Shown piece after piece: positions 24,257-33,795 of a DNA stretch of 64,000 nucleotides (position 1 is its first letter; every line of letters starts with the position of its first letter). This stretch comes from Saccharopolyspora_C sp047200635. Its GTDB lineage: Bacteria > Actinomycetota > Actinomycetes > Mycobacteriales > Pseudonocardiaceae. Under the pieces are notes generated by a model. That model made no database searches and was not told the origin of the DNA. It saw only the letters and a list, made by a program, of their open reading frames with translations. The stretch covers positions 90,557 through 154,556 of the forward strand of contig NZ_JBJZOI010000016.1 in NCBI RefSeq assembly GCF_047200635.1, in the 5' to 3' direction. A program made the position numbers and the translations under genes.

Positions 24257-25750
24257 TCAGTCGCCGGGCACCTCGATGCCCTGTTCGGCCGCCCAGCGGT
24301 GCAGCTCGGCGACGGCCTCCTCGTGCGCCATCGGGCCGCGGTCCAGCCGGACGTCCTTGAGGTGCTTCCACGCCTGCCCGACCTGGGGACCGGGGGCCAG
24401 CCCGAGCAGCCGCATGATCTCGTTGCCGTCCAGGTCCGGGCGCACCTTCGCCAGGTCCTCCTCGGCGGCGATCCGCGCGATCCGCTCCTCCAGGTCGTCG
24501 TAGGAGCGCTGCAAGGCGTTCGCCTTGCGCCGGTTGCGCGTGGTGCAGTCCGCCCGGACCAGCTTGTGCAGCCGGGGCAGCAGCGGACCCGCGTCCGTCA
24601 CGTACCGGCGCACCGCCGAGTCGGTCCACTGCCCCTCGCCGTAGCCGTGGAAGCGCAGGTGGAGGTAGACGAGGTCGCAGACCTGGCTGACGACCTCCTT
24701 CGAGAAGCGCAGCGCCCGCAGCCGCTTGCGCGCCATCTTGGCGCCGACGACCTCGTGGTGGTGGAAGCTCACCCCGCCGCCCGGTTCGAACCGGCGGGTC
24801 CCGGGCTTGCCGATGTCGTGCAGCAGCGCCGCCAGCCGCAGCACCAGGTCCGGCTCGCCGTCCGGATCGGCCGCCCGCTCCAGGTCGATCGCCTGCTCCA
24901 GCACGACCAGCGAGTGCTCGTAGACGTCCTTGTGCTGGTGGTGCTCGTCGATCTCCAGCCGCATCGCCGAGACCTCGGGGAGCACGTGCTCGGCCAGCCC
25001 GGTGTCCACCAGCAGCTCCACGCCGCGCCGCGGGAACCGGCCGCAGAGCAGCTTGGCGAGCTCCGCCTGGATCCGCTCCGGGGTGATCCGGGCCAGTTCA
25101 CCGGCCATCTCCCGCATCGCCGCGAGCACCCGGTCGGCGGGCTCGAAGCCGAGCTGCGCGGCGAACCGGGCGGCGCGCAGCATCCGCAGCGGATCGTCGG
25201 CGAAGGACTCCTGCGGGGTGGCCGGGGTGTCCAGCCGAGCGCGGGCCACGTCCTCCAGGCCGCCGTGCAGGTCCACGAATTCGCGCCTGCCCAGCTCCAC
25301 GGCCATCGCGTTCACCGTGAAGTCCCGGCGCAGCAGGTCGCCCTCGACGGTGTCGCCGAAGGCCACCTCCGGGTTCCGGCCGACGCGGTCGTAGCTGTCC
25401 GCGCGGAACGTGGTGATCTCCACGGTGGTCCCGCGCCGGTAGGCGCCGAGAGTGCCGAACTCGATCCCGGTGTCCCAGATCGTCTCGGCCCAGCCCTCCA
25501 GCAGCTCGCGCACCTGGTGCGGGCGGGCCGCGGTGGTGAAGTCCAGGTCGGTGCCCAGCCTGCCCAGCAGCGCGTCCCGCACGCTGCCGCCCACCAGGTA
25601 CAGCCGGTGGCCCGCGGCCTCGAAGCGCGCGGCGAGCTCCTCGGCCACCGGGGCGACCTTCACGAGCTCGACGACCGCGTTGCGCTGCGCCTCCCGTTCG
25701 CGGGCGCGCAGGTCGGTCTCGTCGGGTGCGTCACGGGTCGAAGGGGCCAC
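24257..25750 (-). CDS. cca: CCA tRNA nucleotidyltransferase
   Basis: Adds or repairs the 3' CCA end of tRNAs. The 497-residue protein has the nucleotidyltransferase head (YLVGGSVRDALLGR, catalytic Asp pair in TDLDFTT), the neck with RRDFTVNAMA and DDPLRMLRAARFAAQLGF, and a C-terminal HD domain with LLHDIGKPGTRRF. This arrangement equals the actinobacterial PcnA/Cca next to the Nudix-DUF6049-MurJ block. It starts divergently from the Nudix gene, 97 bp away. The GTG start at 25750 has only a weak ribosome-binding site, so the first 20-30 residues are uncertain. Confidence 0.94.
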   Translation of the reverse strand: MAPSTRDAPDETDLRAREREAQRNAVVELVKVAPVAEELAARFEAAGHRLYLVGGSVRDALLGRLGTDLDFTTAARPHQVRELLEGWAETIWDTGIEFGTLGAYRRGTTVEITTFRADSYDRVGRNPEVAFGDTVEGDLLRRDFTVNAMAVELGRREFVDLHGGLEDVARARLDTPATPQESFADDPLRMLRAARFAAQLGFEPADRVLAAMREMAGELARITPERIQAELAKLLCGRFPRRGVELLVDTGLAEHVLPEVSAMRLEIDEHHQHKDVYEHSLVVLEQAIDLERAADPDGEPDLVLRLAALLHDIGKPGTRRFEPGGGVSFHHHEVVGAKMARKRLRALRFSKEVVSQVCDLVYLHLRFHGYGEGQWTDSAVRRYVTDAGPLLPRLHKLVRADCTTRNRRKANALQRSYDDLEERIARIAAEEDLAKVRPDLDGNEIMRLLGLAPGPQVGQAWKHLKDVRLDRGPMAHEEAVAELHRWAAEQGIEVPGD

Positions 25751-25847
25751 GGGAGAAGGGTATCGGCTGCTCAGCGGAGGATCTCCGGGCCTGGTGCCGC
25801 CGTGGTTCGACCGACTGGATCGCCGCTGATCGCACTACCATCGCCGC

Positions 25848-26402
25848 ATGTCTCCGTCGCCCGGCCGCTCCGGCGGCGCTCAGCCGGGGCGCCGGAACCG
25901 GCGCCGCCGCCGACGGCTGCGGACCGTGGAGGAGACCTCCGCCGGGGGGTTGGTGGTCGCGGAGGCCGAACGGCTCGCTGCGATCATCGGTAGGTCAGAC
26001 CGCAGGGGACGACTGCTGTGGTCGTTGCCGAAGGGCCACATCGAGCCTGGTGAGACGCCCGAGCAGACCGCGGTGCGTGAAGTCGCGGAGGAGACGGGGA
26101 TCATCGGACGGGTGACGGTGGCGATCGGCACGATCGACTACTGGTTCGTCGCCGGTGACCGGCGCGTGCACAAGACGGTGCACCACTTCCTGCTGGACGC
26201 GGTCGGCGGAGAACTTTCCGACGAGGACGTGGAGGTCACCGAGGTGGCTTGGGTGCCGCTGGGTGAACTGGACGGAGTGCTGGCCTACACGGATGAGCGA
26301 CGCCTGGTGCGGCACGCGCTCGCGCTGCTCGGCGGCGCCCGGCGGGGCGAGGGCGAAGCGGGGGGCGTGCCTCCCCGGAACACGGGAACGGAGCAGGGGT
26401 GA
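25848..26402 (+). CDS. Nudix hydrolase (MutT4-like)
   Basis: The Nudix box is complete: it begins GHIEPGETPEQ and continues TAVREVAEETGI, so the protein should hydrolyse a nucleoside diphosphate linked to another moiety with Mg2+. The first 25 residues are strongly basic (RRNRRRRRRLR). The C-terminus is a low-complexity tail. The position matches mycobacterial Rv3908 (mutT4). It overlaps the DUF6049 gene by 4 bp (GTGA), so the two are translationally coupled and lead into murJ. The exact substrate is not readable from sequence. Confidence 0.93.
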   Translation: MSPSPGRSGGAQPGRRNRRRRRRLRTVEETSAGGLVVAEAERLAAIIGRSDRRGRLLWSLPKGHIEPGETPEQTAVREVAEETGIIGRVTVAIGTIDYWFVAGDRRVHKTVHHFLLDAVGGELSDEDVEVTEVAWVPLGELDGVLAYTDERRLVRHALALLGGARRGEGEAGGVPPRNTGTEQG

Positions 26403-28657
26403 GGTGTCTGCTAGCCGCTGTGGTCGCGGTCCTGCTGATCAGCGGGATTCCGATCACCTCGGCGCGCACGGCGAGCGCGCAGAGCGGTGCGAGCACGGCC
26501 CGACTGGAAGTGACCGAAGTCACTCCTTCGGTGGTTTCGGGAGGGGCCGGTGAGGTCGCGATCAGCGGCCGGATCACCAACACGACCAGCGACCCGATCA
26601 ACGGCATCGAGGCCCGGGTGCAACGCGGCTACCCGCCCCAGGCGGTGACCGCCGCCCAGGAGGCGCTGCGCGGCGAGGCCGCCACGGTCAACGAGACCGA
26701 GTTCCGCCCGCTGCTGGAGACCCTGGCTCCGGGGCAGCAGGCCCCGTTCGAGCTGCGGGTGCCGCTCACCGGCCCGGACTCGCTGGAGATCACCGAGCCC
26801 GGCGCCTTCCCGCTGCTGGTCAACGTCAACGGTCAGCCCGAGGGCGGTGCCCGGGCCCGGATCGGCGAGGCGCACTTCCTGCTGCCGGTGCTGGCCCCGC
26901 CCGGTGCTCCGCCCGCGAAGCCGCCGCGGCCGACGCCGATCTCGATGCTGCTGCCGATCGTCGACTACCCGCGGATGCAGCAGGAGGGCACGCCCGGTCA
27001 GCGGGCGGTGCTGGCCGACGACGCGCTCGCCGCCTCGCTCACCCCCGGCGGCAGGCTCTACGACCTGGTGCAGTCCGTGGTGGACGGCGCCGGTTCCGGA
27101 TCACCGCTGGGCAGCGGGCTCTGCTTCGCCGTCGACCCGGACCTGCTGGCGACCGTGCAGGCGATGAGCCGCGGCTACCAGGTGCGCCAGGCCGACGGCG
27201 GGGTGCGCGACGGGACCGGCGCGGCCTCGGCGCAGCTGTGGCTGAACAAGCTCCGCGAGGCCACCGAGGGCCGGTGCGTGCTGGCGCTGCCGTACGCCGA
27301 TTCGGACGTGGTCGCGCTGGAGCACGCGGGCCTGCCCGACCTGGTCAAGGGCTCGCTGGACGGTGCCGGAGTGGTCCAGCAGGTGCTCGGCGTGCAGCCG
27401 CGGCGCAGCGTGCTGTGGCCGATCGAGGGCGCGGCGGACGACGCCACGACCCGCAGGCTCGGCGAGTTCGGCATCGACACGATGCTGGTGGAGCCCTCCG
27501 CGATGTCCGAGGACGGCCCCGCGCGCCTGAACGGGGACGGGCCGGTGGCGGTGCCGGTGGACCCGCTGCTGTCCGAGGCGCTGGACCCGAGGTACGGCAC
27601 CCCGCTGGAGACCACCTCCATGTCACCGGACGGCAACGGCGGCGCCGCGGTGCAGAACACCCTCGGCGCGCTCGCCTTCCGCGCCACCGCGGGCGCCCGG
27701 GAGGGCGCGACCTCGGTGCTGGCCCCGCCGCGCCGGTGGAACCTCGGCGGTGACGAGCTGCGCTCGCTGCTGGACGGGATGCGCTCGCTCACCGAGGCCG
27801 GCTACGTGCGGCCCACCGGGCTGCCGGAGGCCGCCGCGCTGACCGCGCCGGGCGCCCCACCGCTGCCCGAGGCCCGGCTGGCCTACCCGCCGGCCAACGC
27901 CGCCGAGGAGATCCCGCAGCCGGTGCTCGACCGGCTCGCCGAGCAGAACTACAAGGTCGGCGACCTCTACCGCTCCAGCCAGCGGGACCCGGCCGCCGAC
28001 CTGGACCCCGCCGCGCTCACCACCCCGCTGCGCAACGGGTTGCTGCGCGGCGCGTCGAGCGCCTGGCGGGACAACCCGGGGGCGGCGCGGCACTGGGTGC
28101 GGGTCGCCACCGACACGCTCAACGGGGTGCTCGCCCGGGTCCGGCTCGACGAGTTCGCCGGCAAGATCACGCTCACGGCCTCGAACGCGCCGATCCCGAT
28201 GACCGTCACCAACGACCTGCCGGTCACGGTCTCGGTGCGGCTGCGGATCCCGGCCACCGCCGGGCTCGAGACCCGCGACCTCGGCGTGATCCGGGTGCCC
28301 GCCCAGGGACGCAGGCACTTCCGGCTGGAGACCGAGGTGCACCGGGCCGGGCAGTTCACCGTCGACGTGGGCGTGACCACCGAGTCGGGCACCGAGCTGG
28401 GGCCCGCGAAGCGGATCCAGCTGCAGTCCTACACCTACGACCCGTTCACGGTCGGGCTCACCGCGATCGCCAGCGCGCTGCTGGTGGTCCTGTCCGCGCG
28501 CCGCATCCTGCGCAGGCTGCGCGCGCGCCGGGAGCGGCTCGCGGCGGCCGCCGGGAACGCGGGAGAGCAGTCGAGCACCGGTTCGGACGAATCGGGTGCC
28601 CGCCCCGAGTCCGTCCCGTCCGGGAGCACCACCGAAGGTGACCGCGGCCCGAGCTGA
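26399..28657 (+). CDS. DUF6049-family secreted/membrane-anchored protein
   Basis: A 752-residue protein with a signal peptide (MRCLLAAVVAVLLISGIPIT, then SARTASAQS) and a single C-terminal membrane helix (TVGLTAIASALLVVLSARRIL) followed by a basic cytoplasmic tail. The large outside part begins with a beta-rich domain (EVTEVTPSVVSGGAGEVAISGRITNTT). It corresponds to Rv3909 of M. tuberculosis and always sits in front of murJ, implying a role in cell-wall assembly. The mechanism is unknown. It is coupled to the Nudix gene by a 4-bp overlap and is followed after about 70 bp by murJ. Confidence 0.88.
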   Translation: MRCLLAAVVAVLLISGIPITSARTASAQSGASTARLEVTEVTPSVVSGGAGEVAISGRITNTTSDPINGIEARVQRGYPPQAVTAAQEALRGEAATVNETEFRPLLETLAPGQQAPFELRVPLTGPDSLEITEPGAFPLLVNVNGQPEGGARARIGEAHFLLPVLAPPGAPPAKPPRPTPISMLLPIVDYPRMQQEGTPGQRAVLADDALAASLTPGGRLYDLVQSVVDGAGSGSPLGSGLCFAVDPDLLATVQAMSRGYQVRQADGGVRDGTGAASAQLWLNKLREATEGRCVLALPYADSDVVALEHAGLPDLVKGSLDGAGVVQQVLGVQPRRSVLWPIEGAADDATTRRLGEFGIDTMLVEPSAMSEDGPARLNGDGPVAVPVDPLLSEALDPRYGTPLETTSMSPDGNGGAAVQNTLGALAFRATAGAREGATSVLAPPRRWNLGGDELRSLLDGMRSLTEAGYVRPTGLPEAAALTAPGAPPLPEARLAYPPANAAEEIPQPVLDRLAEQNYKVGDLYRSSQRDPAADLDPAALTTPLRNGLLRGASSAWRDNPGAARHWVRVATDTLNGVLARVRLDEFAGKITLTASNAPIPMTVTNDLPVTVSVRLRIPATAGLETRDLGVIRVPAQGRRHFRLETEVHRAGQFTVDVGVTTESGTELGPAKRIQLQSYTYDPFTVGLTAIASALLVVLSARRILRRLRARRERLAAAAGNAGEQSSTGSDESGARPESVPSGSTTEGDRGPS

Positions 28658-28728
28658 CATCCTGGTTCGGCCACACGCGGGAGTGATATCCCGCGGCGGC
28701 GCAGGCGGTGAGTGAAGGGCGCAGGGCA

Positions 28729-30621
28729 GTGAACCGAGACAGCGACGCGGAAGCACGGCGGAACCCGGCGGGGCCGGGTCCCGGCGCGAACGGTCCCGTC
28801 GACGACCTCACCCGGCCGATCCCCCGGGTCGGACCGGGCGGGCCGTCGAGGGTGCCGGTCGAGGAGCGGGGCACCGTCCCGCACCGCGCCGCGCCACCGC
28901 CCGGCTGGCACGCCGCCGAGACGCAACCGATCCCGGCCGTGCTGCCCGCGCCCGGGCTGGACCAGGCCGCCGAGCTCGCCGAGGAGCAGACCCGGGTGCT
29001 GCGCCCCGCGGGCGGCGCTCCCGGGGGCGGCGGCAAGTCGTTGCTGCGCGCCAGCGGTTCGATGGCCATCGCGACGCTCATCAGCCGCATCACCGGCTTC
29101 GGCTGGAAGGTGATGCTGGCGCTGGTCATCGGCTTCGGCGTGCAGAACGACTCGTTCACCGTCGCCAACAACCTCCCGAACAGCGTCTTCGAGCTGCTCA
29201 TCGGCGGCGTGCTCACCAGCGTGATCGTCCCGGTCCTGGTGCGCGCGCAGAAGTCCGACGCCGACGGCGGCGAGGCCTACATCCAGCGGCTGCTGTCGCT
29301 GTCGATCGTGCTGCTGGTGGTGGGCACCGCGCTGGCCGTGGTGGCGGCCCCGGTGCTGGTCTGGCTCTACGTCCGCGACGGCGGTGCCGCGAGCCCCGAG
29401 CTCGCCACCGCCTTCGCCTACCTGCTGCTGCCGCAGATCCTGTTCTACGGGATCAGCGCGCTGATGAGCGCGATCCTGCAGGCCAAGCAGATCTTCAGCC
29501 CACCGGCCTGGGCGCCGGTGGTGAACAACCTCGTCGTGATCGCCACGATCTGCGCGTACTACGCGCTGCCCGGCGAGCTCACCGTCAACCCCGTGCGGAT
29601 GACCGACTCGCACCTGCTGGTGCTCGGCATCGGGGTCACGCTCGGCGTGGTCGCGCAGGCCTTCATCCAGGTCCCCGCGCTGCGCCGCACCGGTTTCCGG
29701 CTGCGCTGGCGGTGGGGCTGGGACTCCCGGCTCAACGAGTTCGGCGGCCTCGCGCTGTGGATGCTGGCCTACGTCGGCGTCAGCCAGATCGGCCTGATGG
29801 TGATGAGCGGCGTGGGCACCCGCGCCGTCGTGTGGTCGATGTACAACTACGTCTGGATGCTGCTGCAGCTGCCCTACGGCGTGATCGGGTTCTCGGTGAT
29901 GACCGCGATCCTGCCGCGGATGAGCGGCGCGGCCGCCGACCACGACTACCCGAAGGTCGTCTCCGACCTGTCGCTGGGCAACCGGCTGTCGACGGTGACG
30001 CTGCTGCCGATCAGCGGCGTGATGAGCGCGCTGGGCCTGCCGCTGGCGCTGGCGCTGTTCTCCGTCGGCAAGAGCAGCGGCGACGCGGACCAGATCGGCG
30101 TCGCGCTGGCCGTCTCCGCCTTCGGCGTGCTGCCCTACGCGATCACGATGATGCAGATGCGGGTGTTCTACGCGCTCAAGGACGCGCGGACGCCGACTCT
30201 GATCATGGTCGTGATGACGATCGCCAAGATCGCGATGGCGCTGCCGTGCGGTCTGATCGAGGACCCCGAGATGGTCCTGTACGCGCTGGTGTTCATCAAC
30301 TCGTTCAGCTTCGTGATCGGCTGGCTGGTCGGCGAGATCTGGCTGCGGCACCGCCTCGGCCGGCTGGAGGGCCGCGTCTTCCTGGCCACCTTCGGCAAGA
30401 CGCTGCTCGCCTCGGTGCTCGGCGGGCTGGGGACCTGGGGGGTCGTGCTCGGGGTGGACGCCCTGATCCCCGGGCCCGCTGGCTCCGGCACCGGGTGGTC
30501 GCAGCTGGTCGCGGGCTCGGTGATCGGCTTCGCGCTGACCTTCGGACTCATGATGTTGCTCCGGGTGCGGGAACTGGAGCCTGCGATCGGGCGGCTCACC
30601 GCTCTGCTGCGTCGTCGGTGA
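28729..30621 (+). CDS. murJ: Lipid II flippase MurJ
   Basis: MurJ moves the peptidoglycan precursor lipid II across the cytoplasmic membrane. After about 105 residues of low-complexity cytoplasmic head, the MOP-superfamily core has fourteen hydrophobic helices. Characteristic stretches are ASGSMAIATLISRITGFGWK, NNLPNSVFELLIGGVL, LLLPQILFYGISALMSAILQAK and QLPYGVIGFSVMTAILPRMS. The GTG at 28729 is chosen because AGGGCGCAGGG lies upstream; a GTG at 28708 would add seven residues. In mycobacteria MurJ is fused to the pseudokinase that here is encoded separately, 96 bp downstream. Confidence 0.96.
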   Translation: MNRDSDAEARRNPAGPGPGANGPVDDLTRPIPRVGPGGPSRVPVEERGTVPHRAAPPPGWHAAETQPIPAVLPAPGLDQAAELAEEQTRVLRPAGGAPGGGGKSLLRASGSMAIATLISRITGFGWKVMLALVIGFGVQNDSFTVANNLPNSVFELLIGGVLTSVIVPVLVRAQKSDADGGEAYIQRLLSLSIVLLVVGTALAVVAAPVLVWLYVRDGGAASPELATAFAYLLLPQILFYGISALMSAILQAKQIFSPPAWAPVVNNLVVIATICAYYALPGELTVNPVRMTDSHLLVLGIGVTLGVVAQAFIQVPALRRTGFRLRWRWGWDSRLNEFGGLALWMLAYVGVSQIGLMVMSGVGTRAVVWSMYNYVWMLLQLPYGVIGFSVMTAILPRMSGAAADHDYPKVVSDLSLGNRLSTVTLLPISGVMSALGLPLALALFSVGKSSGDADQIGVALAVSAFGVLPYAITMMQMRVFYALKDARTPTLIMVVMTIAKIAMALPCGLIEDPEMVLYALVFINSFSFVIGWLVGEIWLRHRLGRLEGRVFLATFGKTLLASVLGGLGTWGVVLGVDALIPGPAGSGTGWSQLVAGSVIGFALTFGLMMLLRVRELEPAIGRLTALLRRR

Positions 30622-30717
30622 CATCGGCGTCACGTACCCTCGGGGCGGAAGTCTTCTCCCGTGGGGAGGGGGTGTTCAGTGCCCCCCGGCTGGAGCGGGA
30701 GGAGCGGGAGAGGGAAG

Positions 30718-32274
30718 GTGAGCAGCAAACCGACCAGGCAAGCGATGCCGGAACGTGACGCGGGCGAGTCGACGGCGGATGACGCCGAACAGCTGACCCC
30801 CGGCGCGGTACTCGACCACGGCCGATACCGCCTGCTGGAGAAGGTCGGCACCGACCCCCGGTGCGATGCGCAGCTGTGGCGGGCCAAGGACGGTGTGCTC
30901 GGACGCGACGTCGCGCTGACCATCCTGACCGGGGACCGGTCCCACTCGAACGCGGCCTCCAGCGCGCGGCGCACGCTGGAACGCGCGATGCACGCCAGCA
31001 CCTTCAACCACGTCGGCGTCGCGCGGGTGCTCGACGTCGTCACACCGGCGCCGGGCGATCCGCAGGGCGTGCTCGGCGTCGTCATCGCCGAGTGGACCCA
31101 CGGCACGGACCTGATCGAACTCGTGGGCGACGGGCCGCTGGCACCGGGAACCGCCGCACGACTGCTGCAGCCGCTGGCCGCCGCGGTCGAGGCGGCCCAC
31201 CACGCGGGACTCGTGCTCGGCGCGGACCACCCGCAGCGGATCAGGGTCACGCCCGAGGGCGACGTCCGGATGGCGTTCCCCGGGCCGCTGTCCACGGCCA
31301 GCTCCAGCGACGACGTGCGGGGGCTCGGCGCCGCGCTGTACCTGCTGCTGACCGGGCGCTGGGCGTTGGACAACCCGCCGGACGGGTTGCCGACGGCGCC
31401 CACCGGACCCGACGGGACCATCGTGGCGCCCCGCACGCTGCGCCCCACCGTGCCGCTGGAGCTCTCCACGGTGGCGCTGCGCGCGCTCGGCAGCCCGGAC
31501 ACGCACGGGACGACCGGCGGCGTGCGCACCGGGGCCGCGGTGCTGCGGGTGCTGGAGCAGCACGCGACCTTCGACGAGCCGACCTCCTCGGCGCCCGCGG
31601 GGCCGAGGGAGAACAACGAGGTCTGGAGCACCCAGGACCCCAAGCCGGACAAGATCAAGCGCAAGAAGCTGGCGGTCAGCGTCGGCGCGCTCGCGGTGGC
31701 CACGCTGCTCGTCGTCGGCTGGATCGTCGCGAACCTCATCGGCGTGTTCGCGGGCAACCAGTCCGCCGAAGGTCCCTCGGTCACCCTGGACGACGGCAAC
31801 AGCCGTCCGCCGCCTGCCCCGCAGCAGAACGTCCCGGTGCAGGTCACCGCCGGAACCCCGTTCGTCAAGGAGCAGACCCCGGACAGCCCCGGCAAGCTGG
31901 GCAACCTCTTCGACGGCGACCCGTCGACGTCCTGGGCCACCGACTCCTACAACGACCAGTTCGGCACCGGCTTCAAGTCCGGGACCGGCTCGGTGCTGAG
32001 CTTCGCGGCGCCGACCACCCTCCGCGAGGTCGTCATCGACTCGGCCAGCCCGGGGACCGTGGTCGAGATCCGCGCGGCCGACGGCAGCAGCCCGAACCTG
32101 GAGTCCAGCCCGGTCCTCGGGCAGCAGACGCTCTCCGGCGGCAAGACCGTCATCCCGATCAACGAGGCGCAGCCCACCCAGAACGTGATCGTGTGGATCA
32201 CCCAGCTCGCGCCCGCCGAGGGCAAGTTCCAGAGCCGGATCAACGAGATCACCTTCTCCGGCACGCCTGCCTGA
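30718..32274 (+). CDS. Membrane pseudokinase with extracellular discoidin-like domain (MurJ partner)
   Basis: The 518-residue protein has a Ser/Thr kinase-like fold at about residues 28-280 (GRYRLLEKVG). It lacks the catalytic HRD aspartate (LGADHPQRIRV instead) and the DFG motif (MAFPGP instead), so it should not phosphorylate. One membrane helix (AVSVGALAVATLLVVGWIVA) follows, then a Pro-rich linker and a C-terminal beta domain like F5/8-type C modules (GNLFDGDPSTSWATDSY). This matches the C-terminal half of mycobacterial Rv3910, whose pseudokinase recruits FhaA to MurJ. GTG at 30718 follows GAGAGGGAAG. Confidence 0.9.
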   Translation: MSSKPTRQAMPERDAGESTADDAEQLTPGAVLDHGRYRLLEKVGTDPRCDAQLWRAKDGVLGRDVALTILTGDRSHSNAASSARRTLERAMHASTFNHVGVARVLDVVTPAPGDPQGVLGVVIAEWTHGTDLIELVGDGPLAPGTAARLLQPLAAAVEAAHHAGLVLGADHPQRIRVTPEGDVRMAFPGPLSTASSSDDVRGLGAALYLLLTGRWALDNPPDGLPTAPTGPDGTIVAPRTLRPTVPLELSTVALRALGSPDTHGTTGGVRTGAAVLRVLEQHATFDEPTSSAPAGPRENNEVWSTQDPKPDKIKRKKLAVSVGALAVATLLVVGWIVANLIGVFAGNQSAEGPSVTLDDGNSRPPPAPQQNVPVQVTAGTPFVKEQTPDSPGKLGNLFDGDPSTSWATDSYNDQFGTGFKSGTGSVLSFAAPTTLREVVIDSASPGTVVEIRAADGSSPNLESSPVLGQQTLSGGKTVIPINEAQPTQNVIVWITQLAPAEGKFQSRINEITFSGTPA

Positions 32275-32363
32275 CCGCACGCTCGTCCGACCCGCGCGGG
32301 GCCGCCTCCGGCCCCGGCTCCGCGCGGGACCGGCGCGGTGCTCGTGTCCGGGCTCACGATCAG

Positions 32364-32369
32364 TAGAGT
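32364..32369 (+). promoter_or_regulatory. -10-like hexamer in front of sigM
   Basis: TAGAGT lies 9 bp upstream of the sigM GTG; no convincing -35 is present. If used, the transcript would be leaderless or nearly so, which is common in actinobacteria. Confidence 0.35.
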
Positions 32370-32377
32370 GCTCAACC

Positions 32378-32986
32378 GTGTCTGCCCCCGTCAGATCGGA
32401 CGCCGACCTCATCGCGGCGCACACCAGCGGCGACCCGGACGCCTTCGCGGAGTTGTTCCGCAGGCACCGGGACCGGCTGTGGGCCGTGGCGCTGCGCACC
32501 ATGCGCGATCACGAGGACGCCGCCGACGCACTGCAGGACGCGATGATCTCCGCCTTCCGCAACGCCGGCTCGTTCCGGGCCGAGTCCCAGGTCACCACCT
32601 GGCTGCACCGGATCGTGGTGAACGCCTGCTTGGACCGGATACGCCGCCGGCAGGCCAGACCCACGGTGCCCTTGCCGGAGACCGGACCGGCGGAACCCGC
32701 CGTGCGCCGCGACGCGATCGACGAGCAGGTCACCCGGATGGCCGTGCAGGACGCGCTGGCCGCGCTGCCGGAGGACCAGCGCGCCGCGATCGTGCTCGTG
32801 GACGTCCAGGGCTATTCGGTCGCGGACACGGCGGCCGTGCTCGGCATCGCCGAAGGCACCGTGAAGAGCCGGTGCGCGCGAGGACGGGTGAAGCTGGCCA
32901 CACTTCTGGGGCACCTTCGGAACCCGAGTGCGGATGCGAACGTCCCAGATGACGCCCATGCCACGCGCCGACGGGAGGGACGATGA
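32378..32986 (+). CDS. sigM: ECF sigma factor SigM
   Basis: A 202-residue ECF sigma factor with region 2 (DAFAELFRRHRDRLWAVALR, DALQDAMISAFRNAGSFR, VTTWLHRIVVNACLDRIRR) and region 4 (ALAALPEDQRAAIVLVDVQGYSVADTAAVLG then IAEGTVKSRCARGRVKL). Its position after the MurJ pseudokinase and before trxB equals mycobacterial sigM. It directs RNA polymerase to a stress or envelope regulon. The next gene, overlapping by 4 bp (ATGA), encodes its likely anti-sigma factor. A -10-like TAGAGT lies 9 bp upstream of the GTG start. Confidence 0.95.
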   Translation: MSAPVRSDADLIAAHTSGDPDAFAELFRRHRDRLWAVALRTMRDHEDAADALQDAMISAFRNAGSFRAESQVTTWLHRIVVNACLDRIRRRQARPTVPLPETGPAEPAVRRDAIDEQVTRMAVQDALAALPEDQRAAIVLVDVQGYSVADTAAVLGIAEGTVKSRCARGRVKLATLLGHLRNPSADANVPDDAHATRRREGR

Positions 32987-33762
32987 GCGGCGAACAACAG
33001 CGCCCCGGCACGCCGCAAGGCCCGCCGTACGCGCTGGACCTGGTGGCCGATCTGCACGCGGGAGCACTGGACCCGGAGGAGGCCGAGCGGCTGCTGCCGC
33101 GGATCCAGGCCGACCCCGAGGCGGCCGAGCTGCTGGCCGCGCTGGAGGCGACCAGCGCCGAGCTGGGCGAGCTGCCCGCTCCCGAGGTGCCGGACGACGT
33201 AGCCGCCCGGCTCGACGACGCGCTGCGCACCGAGCTGCGCTCCTGGTCGATGATCCCCGGCTCGGAAGAACCGGTCGGAGCTCGCCCCGAACCGCGGCAG
33301 GAGGCGGAGGTCGTCGACCTCGCCGCCGCCCGGGCCCGGCGCCGGAAGCGGGCGGGCTGGACCGCGGGTCTGCTCACCGCGGCCGCGGCCGTCACCGGGG
33401 TCGTGGTGCTCACCACCACGCTCGGCTCCGGCGGATCCGAGCAGGCCGCTCCGCGACCCGGCTCCCCGCCACCGCTGGCGCTGCGGGGGGACACGCTGCC
33501 CCCGGACCAGCTCGGCGAGGCCCTGAACTCCGAGCAGTACGGCGCGTTGTCCGATCCGGCGCGGCTGCTCGGTTGCCTGCAAGCCAACGGCATCACCAGC
33601 GGGAACCCGCTCGGCGCTCGCGAGGTCACGATCGACGGCGCCCCCGCGAGAGCGCTGATCCTGCCCGGCGGCGGCATCGGGAAGTTCCGCGTTCTCGTCG
33701 TGGGCCAGGACTGCGGGCCGGGCCAACCAGCCACGATCTCCGACAGCACGCTGGGGGGCTGA
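32983..33762 (+). CDS. Anti-sigma-M factor (membrane protein)
   Basis: The 259-residue protein has a cytoplasmic N-terminal part of about 120 residues (PYALDLVADLHAGALDPEEAERLLPRI, an anti-sigma-like helical segment), one membrane helix (AGWTAGLLTAAAAVTGVVVLTTTLG) and an extracytoplasmic C-terminus with two Cys residues (LLGCLQANG, GQDCGPG). It overlaps sigM by 4 bp and corresponds to Rv3912, the SigM-specific anti-sigma factor. It should hold SigM at the membrane until an outside signal releases it. There is no zinc-binding HxxxCxxC motif. Confidence 0.88.
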   Translation: MSGEQQRPGTPQGPPYALDLVADLHAGALDPEEAERLLPRIQADPEAAELLAALEATSAELGELPAPEVPDDVAARLDDALRTELRSWSMIPGSEEPVGARPEPRQEAEVVDLAAARARRRKRAGWTAGLLTAAAAVTGVVVLTTTLGSGGSEQAAPRPGSPPPLALRGDTLPPDQLGEALNSEQYGALSDPARLLGCLQANGITSGNPLGAREVTIDGAPARALILPGGGIGKFRVLVVGQDCGPGQPATISDSTLGG

Positions 33763-33795
33763 TCGGACCGCGCGGGGTCACGGGCGGCCGGCCCG

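Noticed and set aside
30621..30718. Possible frameshift splitting a MurJ-pseudokinase fusion
   Set aside because: MurJ ends with a normal stop, the pseudokinase has its own GTG with a strong GAGAGGGAAG site, and the 96-bp gap is non-coding. Separate genes are known in other actinobacteria.
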